Positions 28,783 through 38,577 of a stretch of DNA of 64,000 nucleotides are shown piece after piece. Under the pieces are notes generated by a model. It was not told the DNA's origin. It ran no database searches and saw nothing but the letters and a program-made list of their open reading frames with translations. Position 1 is the first letter of the stretch. Each line of letters opens with the position of its first letter. The stretch comes from an uncultured Clostridia bacterium (GTDB lineage: Bacteria > Bacillota > Clostridia > RUG12999), in NCBI GenBank assembly GCA_934792465.1, contig CAKVOK010000012.1:10469-74468 (forward strand). Reading direction: 5' to 3'. The position numbers were made by a program, and so were the translations under genes.

Positions 28783-31494
28783 ATGAATAAGCTTAAATAT
28801 TTATTATTATCGCTGCTTCTTATAATAAGTTCCTTTACTGTGCCGATGATGTCTGCGGAGGAATACGGCGCATCTGAGGAGGCAAAGGGAATTGTTTCGG
28901 CACTGGCACTTATGCCGGAGGGTGAAAGCGAGGAAATAAGCCGCAGCGAGTTTACATATGCTGTGTCAAGACTGCTGAATAACGATGCAGGGAGGCTTGG
29001 GGCGAAAAGCCCGTTTTACGATACAAAGGATAATAAATGGGAAGAGTATATTGCTGCACTTGCGGCAATGAATATTGTTGAAGGCTGTGCCGGCAATGTG
29101 TTTGAGCCGGACAGAACGGTAACAGAATTCGAAGCAGTTAAAATTCTCGTGCGTGCGCTTGGATATACATATATTTCGGAGGCAAAAGGCGGCAGCAATG
29201 AAGCATATTTAAAGGAAGCGGCGGACTGCAAACTTACAAGAGGAATATCGGTATCCTATACGAACGGACTTTCGAGGGAAAAATGCATAGGACTTTTGTT
29301 TAATGCACTTACCGTTCCGATTGCGGAACAGTCCGATTTCGGTAAAAATGTATCATTTAAAACCGAAAAAGACCAAACGGCAATGTCGCTTTACCATGAC
29401 GTATATAAATCGACCGGCAGAATAACTTCTGTTGGCGGCAGAAACGCTGCGCCGGGCATAAAAACATCGAAAAATGAACTAATAATCAATTCCGAAAGCT
29501 ATATAAACGGATTTGCGGAATCGGACGCACTGCTCGGAATGAAGGTAAAATATTATTATAAGGACAGCAATGAGGAAAAAGGGAAACGTCTTATTTTTGC
29601 GATATGTGCGCCGGAAGTTAAAATTGTAAGGATAGAAGCCGAGGATATTACGGAGGCAAAAGAAAAGTCCGTAACCTACTGCGACGAAGGCGGCTCAAGG
29701 CATACAGAAAAAATTGCGATTGCGTGTGACGTTATAAAAAACGGAGTTCCCGTTGAAAAGGTAAACGATAATACCTTTAAAATCAAAAACGGCGAAATAA
29801 TATTAATTGATAACGAGGACAGCGGCGAATACGATACGGTGTTTATAAAATCGTACATAAACTATGTTGTAAAATCCGTTGAAGAGGATAACGAAACAAT
29901 AAAAATAAATACTATGTTCGGTATGCCGCGGGTTGATATAGATTTGTCCGCATCGGTGGTAATAAGAACAGCAGACGGAGCGGCAGCGGATATATCGGCA
30001 ATAGAGGAAAACAGTGTAATTTCCGTAAGTGCGGACAAAACACGGCTGTTACCGTCCGGGAAAGAAACCGTTGATAACAATTCGACTTGTTTTGAAATTT
30101 ACGCATCAACGGAGAGGGTAAGCGGCATTTATAATGCCAAAACCGAAAACTCCGTTTTTGTCGACGGTACGGAATATGAAACCGCAGCGCAGAATTTCCT
30201 CGGTGAAACAAAAATAGATATAGGGTCTTCGGTAACGGTGATGCTTGATAAATTCGGTAAAGCGGTATCATGGGAAATCGAGGAAACCGCATTTGACGCA
30301 GGCTTCGGCTATCTTATTAACGGCAAGGTCACAAACGCCATGGGGACGAAAATGGAAATAAAACTTATGAATGGCGAAGGCGAGGTTATCGTAAGAAAGG
30401 TAAACGATAAATGCCGTCTTAACAGTATACGAATTAAAAGCTATGATGCACTTATAAGTTCTCTTTACGAGAGTGCGCGTCATGCAAATCCGCAGAAAAC
30501 GGATATGACCCAGTTGATTAAATATTCGGAAAACGAAAACGGCGAAATAAGCTATATCGAAACAACGCTTTGTTCAAGCGGAGTGCCGCAGGGAGAGGAC
30601 AAAAACCATTTGCGTATAAGCGGAAGCAAGCTGAAGCTTTCGCGTAAGGGCGGAGATAATTTCTGGGATCTCAACACAAGGCTTACGGGATGCGTTGTAA
30701 GGGGCAGTACAAAGTTTTTTGTGGTTCCGATAGATAATTATGACGGAGACGATGAAAACTTCAGAAAAATCAATGTTAACGATACCACATGGCAGCTGTA
30801 TGAGGCATATGCCAAAACCGTAGACCTGTATAATTTTGACGATACCATAATACCTGAAGTTGTTGTAATATACGGAACCTCCGCAGACGAGGCAATCGAA
30901 AACTGGGTTATGGTAGATAAGATTGAGGACGTTTTGGACGACAACGGGGATGCCGAAAAACGTATAAAGGTAATTTCCGGCTGGCACGGAGCAAAGAGTG
31001 TTCCGCTTGAATATCCCGAAAAGTTTGCGGATTTAAAGCAGGGCGATGTTATTACTCTGTACGGCAGAAACGACAAGGCACGCAGTTATACAATGCATTT
31101 TGCCTTTGAAAAGGCAAAGCAGTATGCAAAGCTGTACAAGAAATCCGCAGATGCAACACTGTCGGTTAGCGAAAACGAAATGACAAGCTTCGGTGAGGTG
31201 TACGCACAAAACGGCAATGCTGTAAAATTGCAGTGCGGAGCTTATAAAGAAGGAACGGTTTCGAATGAGCGTGAAACACAATGGGGTGCATTGTGGACGG
31301 ACACGTCCGGTTATCTGTCGCACGGTTCCGTAGTATATGATGGCGAGAAGAGCAAGCCGAAGATTGAAAAGATGCAGAAAAGCAAAATCGTCTGTGCAAA
31401 ATCCAATCCGGACAATCCGGATCTTGCTTATATATATTATAAAAACGGTCAGCCGCAGGTATTAATCTTTTACAAGGGTATTTCTGACGAATAA
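28783..31494 (+). CDS. Second large surface protein with N-terminal SLH repeats
   Basis: 903 residues from ATG 28783 (GAGGAGG at 28766-28772); the frame is open back to 28744 but without an RBS. Signal peptide ending near MMSAEEY. Residues about 30-190 hold divergent SLH repeats (ISRSEFTYAVSRLL, FYDTKDNKWEEY, EFEAVKILVRALGY). The rest is beta-rich with no recognised catalytic motif. Paralogue of the protein at 4120; each follows an SLH protein in its gene set, suggesting a fixed partner role, perhaps as exposed scaffold. Confidence 0.75.
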   Translation: MNKLKYLLLSLLLIISSFTVPMMSAEEYGASEEAKGIVSALALMPEGESEEISRSEFTYAVSRLLNNDAGRLGAKSPFYDTKDNKWEEYIAALAAMNIVEGCAGNVFEPDRTVTEFEAVKILVRALGYTYISEAKGGSNEAYLKEAADCKLTRGISVSYTNGLSREKCIGLLFNALTVPIAEQSDFGKNVSFKTEKDQTAMSLYHDVYKSTGRITSVGGRNAAPGIKTSKNELIINSESYINGFAESDALLGMKVKYYYKDSNEEKGKRLIFAICAPEVKIVRIEAEDITEAKEKSVTYCDEGGSRHTEKIAIACDVIKNGVPVEKVNDNTFKIKNGEIILIDNEDSGEYDTVFIKSYINYVVKSVEEDNETIKINTMFGMPRVDIDLSASVVIRTADGAAADISAIEENSVISVSADKTRLLPSGKETVDNNSTCFEIYASTERVSGIYNAKTENSVFVDGTEYETAAQNFLGETKIDIGSSVTVMLDKFGKAVSWEIEETAFDAGFGYLINGKVTNAMGTKMEIKLMNGEGEVIVRKVNDKCRLNSIRIKSYDALISSLYESARHANPQKTDMTQLIKYSENENGEISYIETTLCSSGVPQGEDKNHLRISGSKLKLSRKGGDNFWDLNTRLTGCVVRGSTKFFVVPIDNYDGDDENFRKINVNDTTWQLYEAYAKTVDLYNFDDTIIPEVVVIYGTSADEAIENWVMVDKIEDVLDDNGDAEKRIKVISGWHGAKSVPLEYPEKFADLKQGDVITLYGRNDKARSYTMHFAFEKAKQYAKLYKKSADATLSVSENEMTSFGEVYAQNGNAVKLQCGAYKEGTVSNERETQWGALWTDTSGYLSHGSVVYDGEKSKPKIEKMQKSKIVCAKSNPDNPDLAYIYYKNGQPQVLIFYKGISDE

Positions 31495-31512
31495 AAAAAG
31501 GGGGGATAACGC

Positions 31513-34428
31513 TTGAAGGCAAGTAAATACGTTATATTCCTTATATGCATCGCATTGATGCTTCCGGCAGCGGGGGTGTCGGCAGAAACCTTTACCCGAA
31601 CCTCGCTTGAGATTCACGAGAATACAATTGTGAACGAAATAAAAAGAACAATGTTCGGAGTCAGCTCGGATTGGTCGTTTGATTATCTTAAACAAACGTT
31701 TTACGGCGACGGGAACGACATGGCGAAAACAAAACCGGAAATAAACAAATTCTTTGCCGAAAGCGGATTCAGACTGCCTCTTTTCAGAATCGGCGGCGGC
31801 AGCGCAAACAATTTTTTGTGGAAACACCATCTTACAAAGGCGGATTCGGGTGTGAAAAGCTTCGGAATACCGGAGCTGCTTAAAGGCGTATGGGACACAG
31901 ACCCGAACGCAAGGCTGTCCGTTACGCTGAATATTCTGACGGATACGGATGATAATTTGCTTGATTTAGTGAGGTTTATGACGTTAAATCCCGATGATGC
32001 GCAGGCAATCGGCACGGACGGCAAAAACTGGGCGGAAGAAAGAATTAAACGGGGCATAAAAGAACCGTTTCCGGTATATAACGTTGTACTCGGAAACGAA
32101 CTGGATTGGCTGGGAGGTCTGAATAATGAGGACGGCAAAAACTGGTCTGCCGAAAAGTATATTTCGGAGTGTAACCGCATTATTCCCAAAATCCGTGCGG
32201 TAAACCCAAATGTTAAAATAGGGGTATTCACAAAAACGGCAACAAGCGGCTTTGCGGACAGCGGCAGAGGATGGGACGAAAAGGTGATAAAGGCACTCGG
32301 GCCTAAGGTGGAGTATATTGTACAGCACCTGTATTACCACCTTACGGACGCAGCGTATTACGAACAGGTCGGCAGAGATTATGATAATATAGAAAGCTTT
32401 ATTTCGGAGGAGTACGGTACGTCGCACTGCAAGATTTTCCTTGAAGAACACGGAATGTATGCCGATTGGGGGAACGCGGCGGAGTATCCGCGTATAATGT
32501 CGTTTGAAGGCATGATGGCATTGAGTATGTTTTACTGCCGCCGCCTTAAAGACAGCCATTTTGAGGCGGCATCGTTCCACGGCTTTTCGGGGGAAAATCC
32601 CGTTGACGATGATACGCTGACTCTTTGCTCGGAGGTTGTGCAGGCATATAAAACGGTTCCGTATATGCTTACGGGTGCAGGTGAAATTTTAAAATTCTTC
32701 TACACCAATGCCGGAAAATATGCCGTGCAGTCGGAACTGAAAAGCAGCGAAACGGGATTGTTTAAGGATGATGTATATAATTCGTGGCTTTTAAAAAAAT
32801 ACCGTGTGCAGCAAACGCCGAAGGAGAACTATGCAGGGCGATACCCAAGTGTAAACGCATTGGTAACAACGGCAGAAAACGGCGGACTTAATATATTTAT
32901 CGCAAACCGAGAACAGGATATTGAGCATGAAAATATTTCGGTTTCGTTTGAGAACGGTCCATACAGACTTAAAGAAAAAACGGTTATAACGGCAGATAAC
33001 TATTCGGCAAATATAACCGCCGGAAATCCCGAGGCGGTCAGAATTGAAACAACAAAGTATACGGACAACGCACCGTTTGAAAGCTTTACGGTAAACCATA
33101 TGGAAATAGTGCTGTATAAGCTTGAACCGCTGAATCTTGAAAAGACGGTAACCGCAGTCGAAATAAAAAACAGCGTAACTAAAAATTATAAAGAGGTCGC
33201 GGACAGTCCGTATCGGAATATTTCGGCGGCGTGCATTACCACGGCTGCGGACGATACGCCGATTACGTTCAGGATTTTAAAGCAAGCAACGGTTGCCGAA
33301 ACCTCATGGGACAATACAGAGAATACGATTGCGGAAGCAGTAACAATGGCAGGGGCGGCTCGCAATGGGATTAATATTAAAATGCCCGATACGGCAAAAA
33401 ACGGAAGCTATGTTCTGCTTGCGGGGAATTTTGAAAATTCGCAGCACGACTATGCGGCAAAAGAGTTTGATTATTATACATCGGCGGCAGAAAATACGTC
33501 CGTTGCCGCTGTTTCGGTAACGCCGATTGAAGGTGGAAAAATCAAAGTGACCGCTCAAATCAATCCGGAAAACAAATTCTCAAAATATGCATACATGATT
33601 CATAGGGGAGAAACGGCAGAGGCGGGAAAAAACGAAGACCTGATAAATATCGGGCAGGCAGAACGAAAGGGTGATTTTCTCAAATTTGAAGCGGATATGC
33701 CGAAAACAGCCGCCGAAAACGGCACATATACCCTGTTTGTCGGCAACGGAGCGGAAAATATCGGAAAATGCGTTTTTGAATACAGCTATGTGCCGGAAAG
33801 TATAAAAGAAATATATGTGAATTTCGGCGAAAATGATGGAACAAAAATTACAGCCGATATAAGCTTTTCCGAGGGAATACCAAAGGGTGAGCTGTTTACT
33901 CTGATGCTTGTAAAGCCCGGTTATAATCTGGTTTCAAACGAAAGTGATTTAAGAAATATTGCATATGCCGACGTTATAGAAAATACGGGAAAAGCGCAAA
34001 GCATAGAAATAAATCTTAAAAAAGGATATCAAAACGGCGTGTATATGCTTATGATAAACGGCAGAAATTCGCTGAGAAAGACGTTCGGAGTAAGCGTAGA
34101 CGGAGGTGCGGATATATTTATAAACGAAGACATTAAAAACGAAAACGGCGATATTATAAATGAAAGAACCGCATTTTCAAAGATACATACCGATATTTAC
34201 AGCACTGAAGAAAGAAAGGTATCAGCCTTTTGTGCGGTTTATGCGGAAAACGGCAGTCTTGCGGATATATGCGTGAAAAAGGATTTTGAACTTTGCGGCG
34301 GAATAACAAAAACGGAATTTGATTTCGGTAATATTCATACCGAAGCCGCAAGCATAAAGATTTTCACATGGAACAATGATTCGGAGATTAAACCTGTTGC
34401 AAAATATGTCGGAGTACATTTAAAATAA
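31513..34428 (+). CDS. Secreted GH51-like (clan GH-A) glycosidase without SLH
   Basis: 971 residues from TTG 31513 (AAGGGGGGAT upstream). Signal peptide ending near GVSAET. Barrel at about 25-370 with RIGGGSANNF, acid/base in VLGNELDW (Glu196) and nucleophile candidate Glu311 or Glu312 in IFLEEHG. A beta-sandwich follows (about 380-555), then several Ig-like stretches and the C-terminal domain shared with four other proteins (AFCAVYAENGSLAD, SIKIFTWN). Likely alpha-L-arabinofuranosidase or a related exo-glycosidase. It lacks SLH, so it may be free or held by the shared C-terminal domain. Confidence 0.78.
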   Translation: MKASKYVIFLICIALMLPAAGVSAETFTRTSLEIHENTIVNEIKRTMFGVSSDWSFDYLKQTFYGDGNDMAKTKPEINKFFAESGFRLPLFRIGGGSANNFLWKHHLTKADSGVKSFGIPELLKGVWDTDPNARLSVTLNILTDTDDNLLDLVRFMTLNPDDAQAIGTDGKNWAEERIKRGIKEPFPVYNVVLGNELDWLGGLNNEDGKNWSAEKYISECNRIIPKIRAVNPNVKIGVFTKTATSGFADSGRGWDEKVIKALGPKVEYIVQHLYYHLTDAAYYEQVGRDYDNIESFISEEYGTSHCKIFLEEHGMYADWGNAAEYPRIMSFEGMMALSMFYCRRLKDSHFEAASFHGFSGENPVDDDTLTLCSEVVQAYKTVPYMLTGAGEILKFFYTNAGKYAVQSELKSSETGLFKDDVYNSWLLKKYRVQQTPKENYAGRYPSVNALVTTAENGGLNIFIANREQDIEHENISVSFENGPYRLKEKTVITADNYSANITAGNPEAVRIETTKYTDNAPFESFTVNHMEIVLYKLEPLNLEKTVTAVEIKNSVTKNYKEVADSPYRNISAACITTAADDTPITFRILKQATVAETSWDNTENTIAEAVTMAGAARNGINIKMPDTAKNGSYVLLAGNFENSQHDYAAKEFDYYTSAAENTSVAAVSVTPIEGGKIKVTAQINPENKFSKYAYMIHRGETAEAGKNEDLINIGQAERKGDFLKFEADMPKTAAENGTYTLFVGNGAENIGKCVFEYSYVPESIKEIYVNFGENDGTKITADISFSEGIPKGELFTLMLVKPGYNLVSNESDLRNIAYADVIENTGKAQSIEINLKKGYQNGVYMLMINGRNSLRKTFGVSVDGGADIFINEDIKNENGDIINERTAFSKIHTDIYSTEERKVSAFCAVYAENGSLADICVKKDFELCGGITKTEFDFGNIHTEAASIKIFTWNNDSEIKPVAKYVGVHLK

Positions 34429-34452
34429 TATTTTAAGGGAGGATATGTAAAA

Positions 34453-37200
34453 ATGAAAAAACAGTTAAAAAGGTATTTGGCAGCGGCAATTGCACTGATT
34501 ATGGCATTGCCCCTGTCGGGAGTGTTTGCTTCGGAGATAAGGTACAGCGAAGATTTTCAAAACAGAGCGGTTTACGAACCGAGTGATAAGGGCTGGGGAT
34601 ATGACACCGATAATAATGCGTGGGGCGTTAAAACAGGCAGCGGAAAAGTGCTTATAGAAGACGAGCTGCAAACGTCGCCCACTTTCGGCGGAGGAAGCTG
34701 GCAGTCGTATTATGCAATTGAGAAGGAGCTGCTGCACGGAAACACATGGAATGAACCACAAGTTTGGTCAGAGGACAATAATCTGCTGTGTATAAAATCA
34801 AACGACGGAGAAATTGCGGTAATGAATGTTATTAAGAACATGGGAAACTTTGAAAACGGATTTACGTTTTCCGCAGATGTAAAAAATGTATTCGAAGGAA
34901 AGCTCCCGCCGGCAGCGGGAATCCGCCTTGCAAAATCGACAAACGAAGCGGATTATTACGAATTGGCAATGCTGGGAAAAGAGTCCTACACAGAAAGAGG
35001 AACTACACGTTTTGTAAAAAACACAGGTGCGGCGGCAGCCGACATAACCGCTGCGGACGACAGCGTTTTTGAATATGTTTCCCACGGAAACGAAATTGAA
35101 AACTGTCTGGTATCCGGAGAAAGCGGACTGGTAACAAAATGGTTTAATTTTAAAATAAGTGTAATAAGAAATCTTGTTTCCTATAAAATTACGGACAAAC
35201 AGTCAAATACCGTAGTATGGGACGGAACATATATGGATGACGAAAATATATTGCAAAACGGATTTATTCCTCAAATGATAGCGACGGGAAAGAATAACTG
35301 GGTTTATTACGATAATATTTCCGTGACGGGAATATCCGAAGAAGCCGAGGGCGGTGCATCGGATGATTTCGGAGGCTATACGGTAGGAACATCGGTAAGC
35401 GGAAAATCCGCAGTCTTGGTGGAGAATACGTGGATAAGCTCGGCAGCTTTCGGCGATACGGCTACATATAAGATAGCAAAGGATGAAACACTTTGCAATA
35501 ACTGGGGAGACAACAGCGAAACGGATAATATTATTTTGTGCTTAAACGGAGGTACGGATAAGCTTGCGGTTATTAATTTCGCAGCTGAGTCGGATGGTGG
35601 ATATACCCTTAAAGCGGATGTAAGAAACTATCTGTTTGACGGACGTATTAATGCCGCAAACGGCATACGCCTTGCGAAGAAGGGAAATGAATCCGATTAT
35701 TATGAGCTTGCGCTTACGGCGGACGAAACAACATGGAAAGGTACTGCGCCGAGATTTACAAAGGTTATCGGAGCAGATAAGGATACTGCCGGTAATAAGG
35801 TAGCGGAAGCTGTGAAAAAGCTTGAAGAAGGCACGACAGCACTGAATACCGGTCACGGTGATGTTGAAGGCTGGAACGGAACGCTATGGCATACAGCCGA
35901 AATAACCGTTAAGGGAAAAAACGTATCATGGAAGGTTACGGATAAGAATAGCGGCGTGACGGCATGGGAAGGCTCTTTCAGAGATGATGAGGATTTATTG
36001 GCCGGCGGAGTAACGGCACAGCTGTTTGCATACGGCACATCAAAGGCATTCTTTGATAACGTTTCATTTGCACCGGCGTCAAGCGAAGCGGTTAAAAAAT
36101 CACTTATTTTGTTCAGCGACGATATGGAAAGCAGACCGTTATACGAAGCAACGGGCAATGGTCTGGGTGCAGATTATGACGCACATGTTCCCGGTGTTGC
36201 AACCGGCAGCGGTTACACAATGTTTGAGGGGGAATGGCAGACCTCACCAATGTACGGCGGCACAAGCTGGGCAACAGACTATAGGGTGCGGTACGAAAAG
36301 GAACATGCAAACTCATGGAATGAAAATGACTCAGATACTACGAATAAGGTTATAAGTATTTCGACGGCAGGTTGTAACCATGCTGCGATTAATTTAATAA
36401 AAAATTTGAGCGGTACGGCGAACGGTTTTATATTCAGCGCAGACGCAAGAAATTATTTTAATGGCGGCATTAGCGAATCTACGGGTATAAGACTTGTTGA
36501 CAGGAACAACGAGGCAAATTACTACGAGCTCGCGCTCAGAGCCGATACAACAACGGTAAATTCCGCCGGAGTAAACGGTGTTGCAATGACTCCGAGATTT
36601 ACAAAGGTTACAGGTGCGGATAAAAACACAACCGATAAAAACACCGCAGACAGCAAATTCGATTATGTTGCATACGGCGAAAACGTATCAAACTGTGAAC
36701 TTGTGCTAAACAACGGATTCAGAACAAACAAATTCACGCTTTCGATAGCTGTAAACGGAAACGAAATCTCATGGTCGGTAAAGAATCTTACAACGGGAAT
36801 TGCGGATTGGAGCGGCTCGCATAAGTTTGATGAAGAAATAGATGCGTCAGTGCTTATGCCGCAGCTGTATACATATACATCGAAAAACGACAGCGCACTG
36901 GCATATTTTGATAATGTAAAGGTTGTTAAAAACGGAATAGCACTGAACAAGGTAAACTCATCGATAATGAATATTGACGCAGCATTTGTAAATTCTTCGG
37001 AAAGTGCGAAAATAATCATTGCATACTACGATGAAAACGGTGCGCTTGTCGGAGCGAAAACGGCAGACGCAGGCATAGGTATAATATACAAAGAAAATAC
37101 TGCGCAGATTCCGAGCGGTGCGGCAACGGCGAAAGCATTTGCGGTTGAGGGATTTGAAACGCTGGCACCGATTACAAAGGCGGATGTATGTGATCTTTAA
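34453..37200 (+). CDS. Secreted protein with three LamG-like modules
   Basis: 915 residues from ATG 34453 (GGGAGGAT upstream). Signal peptide ending near VFASE. Three modules of about 270 residues (about 28-295, 310-545, 550-825) repeat the same order of signals: F-x-F/L-x-A-D-x-(K/R)-N, GIRLA-like, (D/N)YYELA, an RF-x-K strand, then YYDN/FFDN at the end. They look like concanavalin-like sugar-binding sandwiches. The C-terminal 85 residues are the domain shared with four other proteins. No catalytic motif. Likely a multivalent polysaccharide-binding protein. Confidence 0.78.
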   Translation: MKKQLKRYLAAAIALIMALPLSGVFASEIRYSEDFQNRAVYEPSDKGWGYDTDNNAWGVKTGSGKVLIEDELQTSPTFGGGSWQSYYAIEKELLHGNTWNEPQVWSEDNNLLCIKSNDGEIAVMNVIKNMGNFENGFTFSADVKNVFEGKLPPAAGIRLAKSTNEADYYELAMLGKESYTERGTTRFVKNTGAAAADITAADDSVFEYVSHGNEIENCLVSGESGLVTKWFNFKISVIRNLVSYKITDKQSNTVVWDGTYMDDENILQNGFIPQMIATGKNNWVYYDNISVTGISEEAEGGASDDFGGYTVGTSVSGKSAVLVENTWISSAAFGDTATYKIAKDETLCNNWGDNSETDNIILCLNGGTDKLAVINFAAESDGGYTLKADVRNYLFDGRINAANGIRLAKKGNESDYYELALTADETTWKGTAPRFTKVIGADKDTAGNKVAEAVKKLEEGTTALNTGHGDVEGWNGTLWHTAEITVKGKNVSWKVTDKNSGVTAWEGSFRDDEDLLAGGVTAQLFAYGTSKAFFDNVSFAPASSEAVKKSLILFSDDMESRPLYEATGNGLGADYDAHVPGVATGSGYTMFEGEWQTSPMYGGTSWATDYRVRYEKEHANSWNENDSDTTNKVISISTAGCNHAAINLIKNLSGTANGFIFSADARNYFNGGISESTGIRLVDRNNEANYYELALRADTTTVNSAGVNGVAMTPRFTKVTGADKNTTDKNTADSKFDYVAYGENVSNCELVLNNGFRTNKFTLSIAVNGNEISWSVKNLTTGIADWSGSHKFDEEIDASVLMPQLYTYTSKNDSALAYFDNVKVVKNGIALNKVNSSIMNIDAAFVNSSESAKIIIAYYDENGALVGAKTADAGIGIIYKENTAQIPSGAATAKAFAVEGFETLAPITKADVCDL

Positions 37201-37224
37201 TCGGTATCGAGAAAGGCGGAAAAT

Positions 37225-38490
37225 ATGAGGAATATAGTAAAATCAACAGTGCTTATTGCGGCGGTAATGTGCGCATTACTGCCGTCATATGCGGCAGAAT
37301 CGGCACAGTACGGAAAAAATCTTACGCAGGTTTTCGTGGGAGGACGCACGGCAGACGGTACGTTTGAGGATTATATGACAGACGGGGACGACAGCTGGAA
37401 AAGGGAAGCAATTCCCTTTAACGGTACCGTATTCTTTGATGAGGGCTCGTCCGGAGACAGAACGCTTGTTGCAGAGATAACCGATGAGGAAGCAAGAAAC
37501 GGAAAAAACAGCCTTAAATTCGACATGGATGCATTGGCAAGGTGCTCAACCAATTCGGATAAGTCGGCACGCTTAATATTGCAGAAAAATATAAATTACA
37601 AAAAGCCCGGCATAACATACTATTATGAAGCATGGGTAAAGCTGCGGGACGAAACGAAGGCACAGCTGCTTGACGAGAATCTGCTAAGCGAGTTTAGCTA
37701 TCCCGCAATGATAAGACTTGACGACTACGGAAACAACGGCAAGTATACAAATGATAAGGCGTTTGCGCACAGTGCCGGTGAAAAAGACGAAAATGGCTGG
37801 AGAAAGATAAGCATAACGAAAAAATGTATTGATACGGACGGTGTTTTGAAAATAGGTCCGTCGGTATATAATCTGAGAGCAGAGGGCGAAGGACTCGGTG
37901 TAATTTACTATGATGACATATCGGCCTATGCACTTCCGGATTCAATGCGTGCGGAGTGCGCCAAAAAGATATACGACCCGGACGAGGCGCCGTTATTGTC
38001 CGATATAAAGGTTTACGGATGCGATGCTGCCGGAAATGAAGAAGAATTTGTTGATTACAGTAATATAAAGTATTCGGTGGAAAGCGGCGAAGCTGAGATA
38101 AAGGAAGGAAAACTTTACTATAACGGCGAGAGCAACGGAAATGTTGTACTTAAGGTAGAATTTGCGGGGCTTACAAGCGAGATTACACTGAAATTCGGTA
38201 CACCGATTAAGATATACGGAATAAGCAGGAACGCCGACAATTCGTGCAGAGTTATAATCGGCGATACCACATCACAGGGGCTTGAAGTAACCGTAATGGC
38301 AGCGGTGTTTGATGCGAACGGCATTATGAGAAAAATGGTAAGCACACCGAAAACAAAACTCGGAAATCCGTCTGTAATTATGACACCGGCGGTAAATACA
38401 GAGGGTATAGAGGAACCGAAAGTAAAAATATTTATATGGGACAGTTTATCCGGAATGACGCCGTATGCCGATATAACGGAACCGCAATAA
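37225..38490 (+). CDS. Secreted CBM4/9/22-like binding protein
   Basis: 421 residues from ATG 37225 (GAAAGGCGG upstream). Signal peptide ending near YAAES. Residues about 30-240 read as a carbohydrate-binding jelly roll (FVGGRTADGTFEDYM, NGKNSLKFDM, YYYEAWVKL, IYYDDISAY). An Ig-like stretch follows (about 250-330), then the shared C-terminal domain (AAVFDANGIMRKM, VKIFIWDSL). Last gene of the second secreted set. Confidence 0.75.
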   Translation: MRNIVKSTVLIAAVMCALLPSYAAESAQYGKNLTQVFVGGRTADGTFEDYMTDGDDSWKREAIPFNGTVFFDEGSSGDRTLVAEITDEEARNGKNSLKFDMDALARCSTNSDKSARLILQKNINYKKPGITYYYEAWVKLRDETKAQLLDENLLSEFSYPAMIRLDDYGNNGKYTNDKAFAHSAGEKDENGWRKISITKKCIDTDGVLKIGPSVYNLRAEGEGLGVIYYDDISAYALPDSMRAECAKKIYDPDEAPLLSDIKVYGCDAAGNEEEFVDYSNIKYSVESGEAEIKEGKLYYNGESNGNVVLKVEFAGLTSEITLKFGTPIKIYGISRNADNSCRVIIGDTTSQGLEVTVMAAVFDANGIMRKMVSTPKTKLGNPSVIMTPAVNTEGIEEPKVKIFIWDSLSGMTPYADITEPQ

Positions 38491-38499
38491 TAAGGCGGA

Positions 38500-38525
38500 C
38501 GGGCGGGAGCATGGTCTCCTGCCCG
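38500..38525 (+). terminator. Hairpin after the secreted gene set, weak terminator candidate
   Basis: CGGGCGGGAG (38500-38509) pairs with CTCCTGCCCG (38516-38525), with one wobble and a 6-base loop. Only CTTAA follows, so termination would be partial at best. It separates the secreted genes from the glycyl radical operon. Confidence 0.45.
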
Positions 38526-38577
38526 CTTAACGTATAATTGCAATAATGCCGAGAAGCGGCAGATTGGAGATTTTTTT

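Noticed and set aside
38533..38538. TATAAT as -10 of a promoter for the glycyl radical operon
   Set aside because: No acceptable -35 box 16-18 bases upstream and no TG extension; it may still be used with an activator.
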